Source: Fimenecus sp052298855 (GTDB lineage Bacteria; Bacillota; Clostridia; Oscillospirales; Acutalibacteraceae). Taken from it: 64,000 nucleotides of DNA. A program made the position numbers and the translations under genes. This document shows positions 51,705 to 60,024 of this stretch, one piece after another; position 1 is the first letter of the stretch, and every line of letters starts with the position of its first letter. Where the stretch lies: NCBI GenBank assembly GCA_052298855.1, contig DAVZXP010000009.1, positions 1 to 64,000 of the forward strand, read 5' to 3'. The notes under the pieces are model-generated. The model saw only the letters and a program-made list of their open reading frames with translations, did no database searches and was not told where the DNA came from.

Positions 51705-53174
51705 TTGAAAAAAACAAAGGAAAACAACACCGAGACTCAAAGCGTTCATCCGAATAAAATCGGCATTAAGGAAGGTATGGGATATATGCTCGGCGATGCA
51801 GGTAACCTGTTCGTGCTGACATATGTTTCGTCGTTCCTTAAAGTTTTTTATACGGATGTTTTGCAAATCGCAACCAACAAAGTTGCAAATCTGTTCTTGA
51901 TAACTCGTCTTTGGGACGCTATCAATGACCCGATGTGGGGCTCGATTGTTGCAAAAAGAAAACCAAACAAAGACGGAAAGTACCGTTCCTATTTGAAGTG
52001 GCTCGCAATTCCCCTTGCTTTATCCCAGCTTATCTGCTTTATGGATATAAGCAAGTTCACGAATCGTGATTGGGTAATTCTTCTGTTCGCTTATGTTACA
52101 TACATTGCGTTCGGTATGCTCTACACAGGAATGAATGTACCTTTCGGCTCGCTCGCATCGGTTATTACCGACGATCCCGAAGGCAGAACCTTGCTTTCCA
52201 CCTTCAGAACAATCGGTGGCGGAATCGGCGGTGCTGCTCCCCTGCTCCTCGCACCTTTCATCATCTACACAAAGGTCAGTGACGGGAACGGCGGAACTTA
52301 CAATGTTGCAAATTCAAAGGGTATGCTCTTATTTGCGGTTGCTATGGCAGCGTGTGCAATTATTTTCTATTTCTCCTGCTACGCAACAACCAAAGAGCGT
52401 GTACCGTCAGAGGCAGATCCGCATGTTGACCTTAAAAAGACATATCTCGGTATGCTCAAGTCAAGACCGTTTGTTGTACTTGCACTTACAGGTATTCTTA
52501 TCAGCGGTCAGCTTCAATTCGCTTCACTTAACCAGTACCTTTACAAAAACTATTTCTGTAATACAAGCCTTTCGGTAATAGGCACTATCGCACAGTACCT
52601 TCCTATGGCGCTTATGATTCCGTTTGTTCCGAAGCTTGTTAAGAAATACGGTAAAAAAGAGTTGAGTGCAGTTGGTGCTTTCTTCTCTGCCGCAGCCGCT
52701 ATCGCTTGCTTCGTTATTAAGCCCGACAGAGATCAGTCATGGCTGTTTATGATTTTATTGTTCATTATCGGCTTTGGTTACTCTTTCGTTTCAATTACAA
52801 ACTGGGCAGTTGTTGCGGATGTTATTGACTATCAGGAATACAAAACAGGTATTAAGAGCGAAAGTGCAATTTATGCAGTATATACCTTCTGCCGCAAGCT
52901 CGGTCAGACAATCGCAGACTACGGCGGACTTATGCTACTTGGCAAGGTTGGCTACGATGTTCAGATAATGGCAAACGCAGGCTATGTTGAGGGTGTCAGC
53001 GAGGGTATTCTCAAGGTTTGTACGCTTATCCCCGCAATTACATACACACTTATTTTCATTCTTTACAAATTTGCATATCCGCTTACAAAGGAACGCCTTG
53101 AGCCGATTTATAAAAAGGTTCACAGCTCCCATACAGTAGAAGCAAGTATTGAAGTTGAAACGCTTCCGGAATAA
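51705..53174 (+). CDS. GPH-family (MelB-like) sugar:cation symporter
   Basis: Membrane carrier of 489 residues with twelve predicted helices. The N-terminal GYMLGDAGNLFVLTYVSSF and WDAINDPMWGSIVAKR with charged Asp pairs match the GPH family (DPxxG-type motif), and VVADVIDYQEYKTG near 370 is the second family block. Substrates are glycosides, pentosides or hexuronides with Na+ or H+. I use the TTG at 51705, eight bases after GAGGGG, since the in-frame GTG at 51696 sits inside that box. No glycosidase is adjacent, so the substrate is not predicted. Confidence 0.89.
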   Translation: MKKTKENNTETQSVHPNKIGIKEGMGYMLGDAGNLFVLTYVSSFLKVFYTDVLQIATNKVANLFLITRLWDAINDPMWGSIVAKRKPNKDGKYRSYLKWLAIPLALSQLICFMDISKFTNRDWVILLFAYVTYIAFGMLYTGMNVPFGSLASVITDDPEGRTLLSTFRTIGGGIGGAAPLLLAPFIIYTKVSDGNGGTYNVANSKGMLLFAVAMAACAIIFYFSCYATTKERVPSEADPHVDLKKTYLGMLKSRPFVVLALTGILISGQLQFASLNQYLYKNYFCNTSLSVIGTIAQYLPMALMIPFVPKLVKKYGKKELSAVGAFFSAAAAIACFVIKPDRDQSWLFMILLFIIGFGYSFVSITNWAVVADVIDYQEYKTGIKSESAIYAVYTFCRKLGQTIADYGGLMLLGKVGYDVQIMANAGYVEGVSEGILKVCTLIPAITYTLIFILYKFAYPLTKERLEPIYKKVHSSHTVEASIEVETLPE

Positions 53175-53195
53175 TTGAATAAATTATAAAATTAA

Positions 53196-53226
53196 GGAGG
53201 AACTCAGTTTGAGTTCCTCCTATTTG
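53196..53226 (+). terminator. Strong terminator
   Basis: GGAGGAACTCA pairs with TGAGTTCCTCC, an 11-bp stem with a 3-base loop, followed by a T-rich stretch. Confidence 0.85.
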
Positions 53227-53297
53227 TGCGATTATATTTCTCGTTAAGTAAGCACAGACAGACGCACCTTGAGACTGTTAGACGGTACAAAGATGCA

Positions 53298-54089
53298 TCA
53301 GCCATTCGGTCTGCATTTCAGGTCAAGTATCGTAACATAATGCGGAATTGTAAAATGTTCAGGATAGCGTGAAAGAAGCTTTTTATGCTCTTTCTCCCAA
53401 TTATGTATTTCCTCTGTATTAAGATTTGATGCTCCTATTCCCCTGCATGCCTTAATCCTGCCGTGCCAAGTCTCCCGTGTAAATGGCAGGTCAATATCGA
53501 ACGAAACCGTGTTTGCAACATCAAACAAGCTTTTCGACATTTCGGGTGCTGTAACCTCATATCTTGTCATTCCCCTACCCGACCAAGACGGATTATATTT
53601 GAGAACTAATTTCTCGCTCTCCATTGCCAATTCACTCTCAAACGGCAACCATGCCATAAACATAATCAAAAAATGGCCGTTCGGTTTTAACCATTTATAC
53701 GCTTTAGGAAACAGCACACTTTGATTAAAATACATAAAGCATTGGCAAGCAGTTATAACGTCAAAGCTGTTTTCGGGAAAATCCAAGTTTTCGGCTGATG
53801 AAATAATATAGTTTATGTCAAGTCCCCGACTCAATTCCCGTGCATATTTAATTTGATTTTCAGAAATATCCGTACCAATCCATTCAGCACCGTAGTTATA
53901 CATATTCCGAGGTAAAACGCCGGTACCGGTTGCCAAATCAAGAACACGCTGATCATCCTTACAATAGCCGAGGTCAATAATTTTACGATAAAATTCGTTG
54001 GGATAAATGTCCCTGTATTTTGCATAATCTGCACTCGCAAAACCCCAATCAAATCCTTTTCCGCAATCAATTTGTTCGTTTTTCAGCAT
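53298..54089 (-). CDS. Class I SAM-dependent methyltransferase
   Basis: Methyltransferase of about 263 residues. Motif I is VLDLATGTGVLPRNMY near 48-63, then WIGTDISENQI and LDFPENSFDVITACQCFMYF. The start is the ATG at 54089, eight bases after GAGG; an in-frame GTG at 54098 lies inside that box. It is a single gene between a terminator and tRNA genes. It belongs to a Firmicutes group of small-molecule methyltransferases of unknown target. Unlike the island methyltransferases it has host-like AT-rich codon use. Confidence 0.86.
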   Translation of the reverse strand: MLKNEQIDCGKGFDWGFASADYAKYRDIYPNEFYRKIIDLGYCKDDQRVLDLATGTGVLPRNMYNYGAEWIGTDISENQIKYARELSRGLDINYIISSAENLDFPENSFDVITACQCFMYFNQSVLFPKAYKWLKPNGHFLIMFMAWLPFESELAMESEKLVLKYNPSWSGRGMTRYEVTAPEMSKSLFDVANTVSFDIDLPFTRETWHGRIKACRGIGASNLNTEEIHNWEKEHKKLLSRYPEHFTIPHYVTILDLKCRPNG

Positions 54090-54195
54090 CTGTCTCACCT
54101 CTTTTTGATTATATCATAAAAACATATCGCCGACAACAAAAAATGTCTTGACATATCTCCGTTAATACTATATAATATCTAAGCGGTTTGAATAG

Positions 54196-54272
54196 GGGCC
54201 AGTAGCTCAGTTGGTTAGAGCATCCGGCTCATAACCGGACGGTCCGGGGTTCGAGTCCCTGCTGGCCCACCA
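54196..54272 (+). tRNA. tRNA-Met (anticodon CAT), CCA encoded
   Basis: Acceptor arms GGGCCAG and CTGGCCC pair; D-arm AGCTCAGTTGGTTAGAGC, anticodon stem CCGGC/ACCGG-like with loop CTCATAA, T-loop GTTCGAGTC, and ACCA end. Anticodon CAT could also be a tRNA-Ile2 if lysidine-modified; Met is the default. Confidence 0.93.
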
Positions 54273-54291
54273 CTATCAAACCGCATAATAT

Positions 54292-54367
54292 AGGGGTATA
54301 GCTCAGTTGGTAGAGCAGCGGTCTCCAAAACCGCGTGCCGAGGGTTCAAGTCCTTCTGCCCCTGCCA
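54292..54367 (+). tRNA. tRNA-Trp (anticodon CCA), CCA encoded
   Basis: Acceptor arms AGGGGTA and TGCCCCT pair; anticodon stem GCGGT/ACCGC with loop CTCCAAA gives anticodon CCA; T-loop GTTCAAGTC and GCCA end. An integrase gene reads toward it from 54767, so its 3' end is probably the attachment site of the neighbouring element. Confidence 0.95.
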
Positions 54368-54368
54368 A

Positions 54369-54405
54369 AAAGAAACAGTCACCAAAACGGTGACTGTTTC
54401 TTTTT
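54369..54405 (+). terminator. Terminator of the tRNA pair
   Basis: AAAGAAACAGTCACC pairs with GGTGACTGTTTCTTT across a 5-base loop, followed by TTTT. Confidence 0.9.
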
Positions 54406-54410
54406 TGTTA

Positions 54411-54655
54411 GACAAAACTTGTCCGAGGCACGCGCGTGCCGGGCTTCGTCGCCGAGCGCTGCCGGTGGCAGATGAAGCGAGGCGAGGATGGCGCAGCGGT
54501 CAAAATATGGCGTAACACCGCCATATTTTGGGCACCGCAAGAGGGGTTGCGGAGCAACTTCAAGTCCGTTTGTATACCATAAGCAATCTTGTGGAGATAA
54601 CTATCGCTTTTGTTTTACGGCGGTTTCACTTGCTTTTCCCATATAGATAAAAATA
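54411..54655. other. Palindrome-rich left end of the tRNA-Trp element
   Basis: No gene is seen. It holds a GC-rich palindrome (GGCACGCGCGTGCC near 54426) and a perfect 12-bp inverted repeat (CAAAATATGGCG at 54501-54512 and CGCCATATTTTG at 54519-54530). The GC content is clearly above that of the flanks. It probably represents the arm region of the integrated element, with integrase binding sites. Confidence 0.5.
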
Positions 54656-54687
54656 CGGCGCACGGTCTTTTCCGTACGCCGATTTTT
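54656..54687 (-). terminator. Hairpin between integrase and tRNA-Trp
   Basis: CGGCGcACGG pairs with CCGTaCGCCG with one mismatch across a 6-base loop; a T-run follows on the plus strand. It lies about 80 bases past the integrase stop. Confidence 0.6.
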
Positions 54688-54766
54688 CATTTTCACACTG
54701 TTTTTTGTTCACTTTGTGCCACACAATCCATGCAATTCGTTTGGTACATCATCAAAAAAGCATCAA

Positions 54767-55983
54767 TCATAATTCAAATCCGTTTGTAACGCCCATCAGC
54801 ATGTCCGTGTTTCGTTTAACATAATACATTTCGGTTATCTCCGAAGTTGTGTGTCCGAGTAAGTCTGCCACCTGCCTCGGTGTTAATGCTTTTACCGTTC
54901 CGTCCTCAGCTCGCACGCCTGTTACAAGCTTTGTTGCGAAGGTGTGACGCAAACTGTGTAAGCCTTTTTTCTCAATTCCTGCCGCATCGAGTATGGAATA
55001 AAACCGTTTTCTTAAATTCAACGGTCTTGTAAAGTTTCCGTTTGCATCGGGTATCAACGGTGCATCCTCACCGAAATATCGCTCGTTTCGCAATTCGATA
55101 ATCGCTTGTATTGCAGTTTCGTTTAAGGGTACGATTCGCTTGCTTGAAGCGGTTTTCAGCTTTCCAACGACGATTTCCCGTCCGCTTTTTCGCTCTGTAC
55201 CGTCACGCTTTTGCGCTTCTTTAACACCTCTTTGAATGTGCATAACTTTCTTTTCAAGGTCTATGTCGCTGTTGATTAAACCTAATGCTTCAGCGGTTCT
55301 GAGTCCCGTGTTCAGCATAAGAATATATGCTGATGCTTGATTGTGTTTCGGCTTGCCTGAGGGGTACTTCTTGTATGCTTCCGCTTTGAACTTTTCAATT
55401 TCATCGTCGGTAAATACGGTTATCGTTTCGCACACGGGAAGCACTTCTTTGTTTTGCTTTGCAAGATAATTTGACTTTTTTATTGTAGGCACAGCGTTCA
55501 TTGGATTCTTTTTTATGAACTCTTCACGCATAAGATAATCGAAGTATTCATTGAGCAGATTGTATGTTTGCTTGACTGTTGAGAATGAATATCCCTTGTC
55601 GGTCAGCGTGCTAATCAATCGCTTAATGTCTGCACCTGTTATGTTAGATACAATGAGTTTACCCATGTAAGGGACGATTTGATTTTTGTAAATCTGCTCG
55701 TTACGGTCATAGGTTACTCGCTCAACATTCGGGTACTTAAACACTTGCAGGTAATTAAGCAGGCTGTCTTTTACAGTCTTGTTACCCTCAATGGCACATC
55801 AATGATTTCTTCTTCAAACTCGGTTATGTAGTCAGTCATTTTCTTATTGACTTCGGCTTTTGTTGTTCCGGAAAAGCTCTTGCGTTTTCGTTCGCCTTTC
55901 TCATCTTTGTACCAAACCACGCCACCCCATCTGCCGTCCGTTCGTTTGAATGCGTTGCCGTTTGTCAGCAGTTGTTTTTGCAT
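54767..55983 (-). pseudogene. int: Tyrosine recombinase gene with a frameshift
   Basis: The N-terminal part (from an ATG at 55983 behind GGAG) has the AP2-like arm domain, AFKRTDGRWGGVVWYKDEKG, and runs in frame to about 55790. There the frame shifts by one base: ...EEIIDV then, in the next frame, IEGNKTVKDSLLNYLQVFKYPN. The C-terminal part (to 54767) keeps the whole catalytic domain: LNTGLRTAEALGL, LHSLRHTFATK, LGHTTSEITEMYY. A single lost base explains the break. It could be a true mutation or an assembly error. It reads toward tRNA-Trp, as expected for the element's integrase. Confidence 0.82.
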
Positions 55984-56004
55984 TTTATCACTCCTTTCGC
56001 ACAC

Positions 56005-56748
56005 ACAATATCACACACCTTTTTCAATATCCAGACCAAAGATTGTGTGTTTGTTTTTTGTTGTTTTAGCTTCAAAAAGCCGTCACAAATCGCCCACAAT
56101 CCATTTTTAGTTTTAGTCCGACGAGTTACTCTATTTTTAAGCGAACTCGTCAATTTTTGCTCACAGCGTTGTCTGATTTTTCATAAATAGATTTATCATA
56201 CGGCAGTACCCAAGTGAATACGCAAAAGCCTTGATTTTCTGCGAAAAAAGCCCCTTACTGCATACAAATCTCATATCATACGCAAAAGTATTACGAATTG
56301 AAAAGCCGACAGGCTTTGCCGGACGTCGTTTTCGGGCATTTCAACGCCCGAAAATCATACCACTTTATCCTGCTTAAAAATCGACGGCTTGAATTTCGCT
56401 TCAAGACCCACTCAAAAGAGCCGAGATTTCATCCAAAACCAAGTTAAAATCAATTCAAAAAACTCAAAAGAAAAACCGCCGTTTTTTTCAAGTTTAGGCT
56501 TTTAGATTATTTGTCATCACCTATTACAGTGGGGTACACTATATTTGATGAACTGTGTAGATATTACTTTGCTGCGCGTTTTCAAAAAATCTTTGAGTAA
56601 TATCTATATAACCTTTGATTTACAAAAAAATATGTAAAATTTATCTCTAAATTATTCATTCTTTCGGGCATGGATGCCGCTTCATTTTGTCAGAATGCGT
56701 ATTTCTATGACTTGGTCGAGGAATTATTAACTGCTACGATTCTGCTTA
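56005..56748. other. Gene-free remnant of the element
   Basis: No convincing gene in about 740 bases. It contains a hairpin (TTTTCGGGC at 56329-56337 with GCCCGAAAA at 56346-56354) and two copies of ATACGCAAAAG near 56219 and 56278. It joins the integrase directly to the C-terminus of a coupling protein, so most of a conjugative element was deleted here. Confidence 0.55.
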
Positions 56749-57363
56749 TTGCGGAATTTTGTGAATCTAAGAAAAGAAGGTACAGACATTATTGTTGATA
56801 ATACGCAGTTAACCTTGTTCGGCGGATTTGCTCCAAACAGTTCTTCTGCCGAAACACTGTCCAAAGCACTTGGCAGCAGAACGGTGATGTCAGGCTCTGT
56901 GTCAAGGAGTAAAAACGATCCGTCACAGTCCTTACAGATGATTGAACGCCCGTTGCTTACGGCTGAAGAATTAAAATCTATGCCTAAAGGTCAGTTTGTA
57001 GTCATGAGAACAGGTGTCCATCCTATGCGAGTTAAACTGAAACTGTTTTATAAATGGGGAATTAGATTTAATGAGGATGAGCCATATACCGTAGCGGATA
57101 ACGAAAACAGAGAGGTTAAATATGCCGAGAAGAAAGAGATAATCGATGGTATCGTGCAAAAGTATCATCCTGACTGGCTCCAAAAACAAGATACGGACGA
57201 TGGTGAATCCGACAATACAGAAAATCAGGAAGAAAATTATACACATGAACGCTATCCTGTAAGCAAAAAGAAAAACGGTACACGCATAAACTCAACACCG
57301 CCGAGCCGACGAAGAAAATCATCGCAAATAAATCAGGAGGTTAATCAAAATGAGCAGACTTGA
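56749..57363 (+). pseudogene. C-terminal fragment of a VirD4-like coupling protein (CD1115 type)
   Basis: About 200 residues match the end of the VirD4/TraG coupling ATPase of Tn1549-like conjugative elements: LSKALGSRTVMSGSVSRSKN, QSLQMIERPLLTAEELKSMPKG and the charged tail. The Walker A and B parts, which lie upstream in intact proteins, are absent, and the in-frame start has no ribosome site. It is therefore the relic of a deleted transfer gene. It overlaps the following HTH gene by 14 bases, as in intact elements. Confidence 0.8.
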
Positions 57364-57610
57364 TTTTTTATACCGTATGGATTTGCCGCACCGAGCTGTT
57401 TCAGTCTATATCTATCTTTATGACAGAGCCAACAAAAACAGTGAATGTTGGCCTGCAATTCCGACAATCGCAAAAGAATTAAAGCTCTCCCAATCAACCG
57501 TCAGGAGAGCATTAAAAGATTTAAGAAAAGCAGGACTTATAACAACTGAACAGCGATACAGAGAAAAAGGCGGTAAAAGCAGTTTGCTTTACAAAATACA
57601 AAAACGATAA
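57350..57610 (+). CDS. Small helix-turn-helix protein of a conjugative element
   Basis: Protein of 86 residues with a winged HTH: CWPAIPTIAKELKLSQSTVRRALKDLRKAGLITTEQRY, close to the replication-type or GntR-like HTH_36 motif. A GGAGG box lies inside the end of the VirD4 relic, and the ATG follows at nine bases. The same gene is normally found after virD4 in Tn1549-like elements. It seems complete, so it may still be made, but its partners are gone. Confidence 0.82.
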   Translation: MSRLDFLYRMDLPHRAVSVYIYLYDRANKNSECWPAIPTIAKELKLSQSTVRRALKDLRKAGLITTEQRYREKGGKSSLLYKIQKR

Positions 57611-57629
57611 CATACCGCAAAAGAAAAAT

Positions 57630-57641
57630 ACCTGCCGCCAA
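57630..57641 (+). repeat. Left inverted repeat flanking cat
   Basis: ACCTGCCGCCAA matches, as an exact inverted repeat, the sequence at 58593-58604 beyond the cat gene. The repeats enclose about 975 bases. Confidence 0.6.
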
Positions 57642-57761
57642 GAAAGAATTATAATTTGATGATGGCATGTATTGCCTGTATCCACCTTCAAAATAGAATT
57701 AACCGGAGAAAATTTATTTGCTATTTCAATTTCTTTACTATTCTTTTCAGCCAAAACATGA

Positions 57762-57767
57762 TATAAT
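57762..57767 (+). promoter_or_regulatory. -10 element of the cat promoter
   Basis: A consensus TATAAT lies about 37 bases before the cat start codon. No good -35 hexamer at 16-18 bases was seen, so promoter strength is uncertain. Confidence 0.55.
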
Positions 57768-57803
57768 GCCAATGCAATAGAACTGAATTTGGAGGCTATA
57801 AAG

Positions 57804-58427
57804 ATGACTTTTGATATAATTGATATAGACAAGTGGAACAGGAAAGAATACTACAATCACTATTTCTCTAATGTGCCGTGCACGTACAGTATAACAACTA
57901 AAATTGATATAACTAAAATAAAAGAAAAAAAGCAAAAACTATATCCGGCAATGCTTTATTATATCGCAACGATTGTAAACCGACATTCTGAATTCAGAAC
58001 TGCATTAAATAAAAAAGGCGAATTAGGAGTGTATAGTGAAATGATACCTTGCTATACTGTGTTTCATAAAGATACAGAAACTTTCTCAAATATATGGACG
58101 GAATATATGCCGAATTATGATGCTTTTTCTGCCGCATATGAGTTTGATTTATTAAAATACGGAAAGAATAAAAAAATGATTGGAAAGGAAAATGTTCCTG
58201 CTAACAGTTTTCCGGTTTCTATGATCCCTTGGTTAACCTTTGAAGGATTTAATTTAAATTTGCAAAAGGGATATGATTATTTAATTCCTATATTTACTAT
58301 GGGGAAATACTATCAAGAAAACCATCAAATCATATTACCGTTGGCGATTCAAGTTCACCATGCAGTTTGTGATGGATTTCATGTGTGCCGTTTTGTAAAT
58401 GAATTACAAGAATTGATAAATTTATAA
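57804..58427 (+). CDS. cat: Chloramphenicol O-acetyltransferase (type A)
   Basis: Trimeric cytoplasmic enzyme that inactivates chloramphenicol by transfer of acetyl from acetyl-CoA. At 207 residues it has the typical length. The catalytic histidine lies in IQVHHAVCDGFHVCRF (HHxxxDG), the substrate-side SFPVSMIPWLTFEGFN block is intact, and the N-terminal FDIIDIDKWNRKEYYNHYF is diagnostic. The ATG at 57804 follows GGAGG at eight bases. It seems fully functional. It lies in a decayed conjugative element between short inverted repeats, so it was probably acquired by transfer. Confidence 0.93.
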   Translation: MTFDIIDIDKWNRKEYYNHYFSNVPCTYSITTKIDITKIKEKKQKLYPAMLYYIATIVNRHSEFRTALNKKGELGVYSEMIPCYTVFHKDTETFSNIWTEYMPNYDAFSAAYEFDLLKYGKNKKMIGKENVPANSFPVSMIPWLTFEGFNLNLQKGYDYLIPIFTMGKYYQENHQIILPLAIQVHHAVCDGFHVCRFVNELQELINL

Positions 58428-58560
58428 TTCAATACATCGCTTGTTTTATTCATAATCATAATTAATTATTATTTTTGCTTGACTTTACAAAAAGCCAAGC
58501 TTTTTATTTGTATAATGTAGCATGTATATTATGTATGAACAGCGAATAGGATAAGCCAAA

Positions 58561-58607
58561 AGCACCTGCCGCTAGGGGACAACTATGTCCTTTTGGCGGC
58601 AGGTGCT
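58561..58607. repeat. Long hairpin beyond cat, containing the right inverted repeat
   Basis: AGCACCTGCCGC (58561-58572) pairs perfectly with GCGGCAGGTGCT (58596-58607), and the inner AGGGGACA/TGTCCTTT extends the stem. It may act as a terminator, though the T-run is missing. Its right arm contains TTGGCGGCAGGT, the inverted partner of 57630-57641. Confidence 0.7.
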
Positions 58608-58707
58608 ACCTGTAATGATGGAAGGAGAAAGTAAACTACCCATTTGATAATATACTACAACAGAAAAATAAAAATGGTATTGAATATTATTTACCGGTTC
58701 TTATTTA

Positions 58708-60000
58708 TCAATTATTTAACATATCATAATTCAAATAAATTGGACTTACAGTCAACTTTTCGGTTTCGTCAAACTCCAAAACAGTTCCGCCGCAAACGCT
58801 TCCGTCTTCAACCCAGTCATGACCGTCACCGGTTTTCGTTGCATAAGTTAATCTAACTCCTCGGTACAAAACCGAAAAATTATTTTTATGTTCATGACCG
58901 CAAATGACGTTTTTGGTACTATTCAGTTCAACGATTTTTTCAAACATACCGCTATTATAATACGGTGAACAAATAGGCTCTCTCAGCATACCGAAATTCC
59001 CATTCTCGTCTTTTGTAAATCCATCATTAATAGGCTCATATATTTTCGCTGCCATATTATATTCCGGCAAAGGAATATGAATAAACAGCGTACTTTCTAC
59101 CGGTGTGCCATTATATTCGGTAAGTCCTTTTACCATATATTCATACCAATGTATTTGATTTTCTTTAATATAGTCATAGCCTGTTCCAACAGCAATGTAT
59201 TTATTATTATTTACATCTTCTGACGGTGCAAAAATGTAGCCATCTTTTGTAATCCATTCATTCAATTTTAATTTCTCCGATTCATTTAAGCCGGTCAAAT
59301 TAATTTTTTCACTGCCTATATTTACAGAATCAATCGTAGAATAGCTACCGAGAGAATGTGTATCCATCATAATCATCGAATGAAATATTTCATCGTCAAT
59401 TGCGGATTTAACATTAATAACATAATTACCGATGCCGGAAATATTTATTGGACCTTTAGCCAAATCTTTACTGCGATTTGCATTTTCTTTATAATTGAAA
59501 ATAATATTTTGAGCCTGTAAATACTCATCAAATATCCAATTCTCGTCAACGTCTGATTCTGCATCATGATTTCCTAATATCGGAGCCCATGGAACATCAA
59601 ATTCTATACATATTTCATCAATTTCTTTCACAAATCTTTTGACAGCTTTTTTTGAATTTTTCAACCATGTATTATCTCCGGTAAAGGTTACTATACTCGG
59701 ATTTGTTTCTTGTATAAGTTGACGTACAAGTTCATAAGTGCGATTGATTCTCTTCTGAGACATACCTTCGGACAACTGTAAATCGGTAAGATTTAAAATC
59801 TTAAAATCTGATTTTTTATCAACAGTCAATATGTACGCATCCTTGTCTATATTATATTTATCGTTTTCGTTCCACACTAATTGTGATGGTTTACCTTCAC
59901 AATTTTTATAAATTCCTGCAATGTGAATCCCTACAGAAAGACTAATGATTACAGGTATAATGATTAAAAGAGAAATAACCGTTTTTGTTTTTTTCTTCAT
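58708..60000 (-). CDS. Membrane-anchored calcineurin-like metallophosphoesterase
   Basis: Exported phosphoesterase of 430 residues with an N-terminal hydrophobic anchor (about 6-28). Metal-binding motifs are present in order: LNLTDLQL (with the usual DxH reduced to DxQ), FTGDNTW (GD), LGNHDAE (GNHD), HIPLPEY and CGHEHKN (GHxH). It should cleave phosphate mono- or diesters outside the cell. It lies 24 bases after the GH29 gene on the same strand, so the two are probably co-expressed. The exact substrate is unknown. Confidence 0.87.
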   Translation of the reverse strand: MKKKTKTVISLLIIIPVIISLSVGIHIAGIYKNCEGKPSQLVWNENDKYNIDKDAYILTVDKKSDFKILNLTDLQLSEGMSQKRINRTYELVRQLIQETNPSIVTFTGDNTWLKNSKKAVKRFVKEIDEICIEFDVPWAPILGNHDAESDVDENWIFDEYLQAQNIIFNYKENANRSKDLAKGPINISGIGNYVINVKSAIDDEIFHSMIMMDTHSLGSYSTIDSVNIGSEKINLTGLNESEKLKLNEWITKDGYIFAPSEDVNNNKYIAVGTGYDYIKENQIHWYEYMVKGLTEYNGTPVESTLFIHIPLPEYNMAAKIYEPINDGFTKDENGNFGMLREPICSPYYNSGMFEKIVELNSTKNVICGHEHKNNFSVLYRGVRLTYATKTGDGHDWVEDGSVCGGTVLEFDETEKLTVSPIYLNYDMLNN

Positions 60001-60024
60001 AAGTCAATTGTCTCCTAACAAAGT

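Noticed and set aside
57650..57780. Translational attenuator for cat
   Set aside because: No short leader peptide with an adjacent stem covering the cat ribosome site could be found in the leader.
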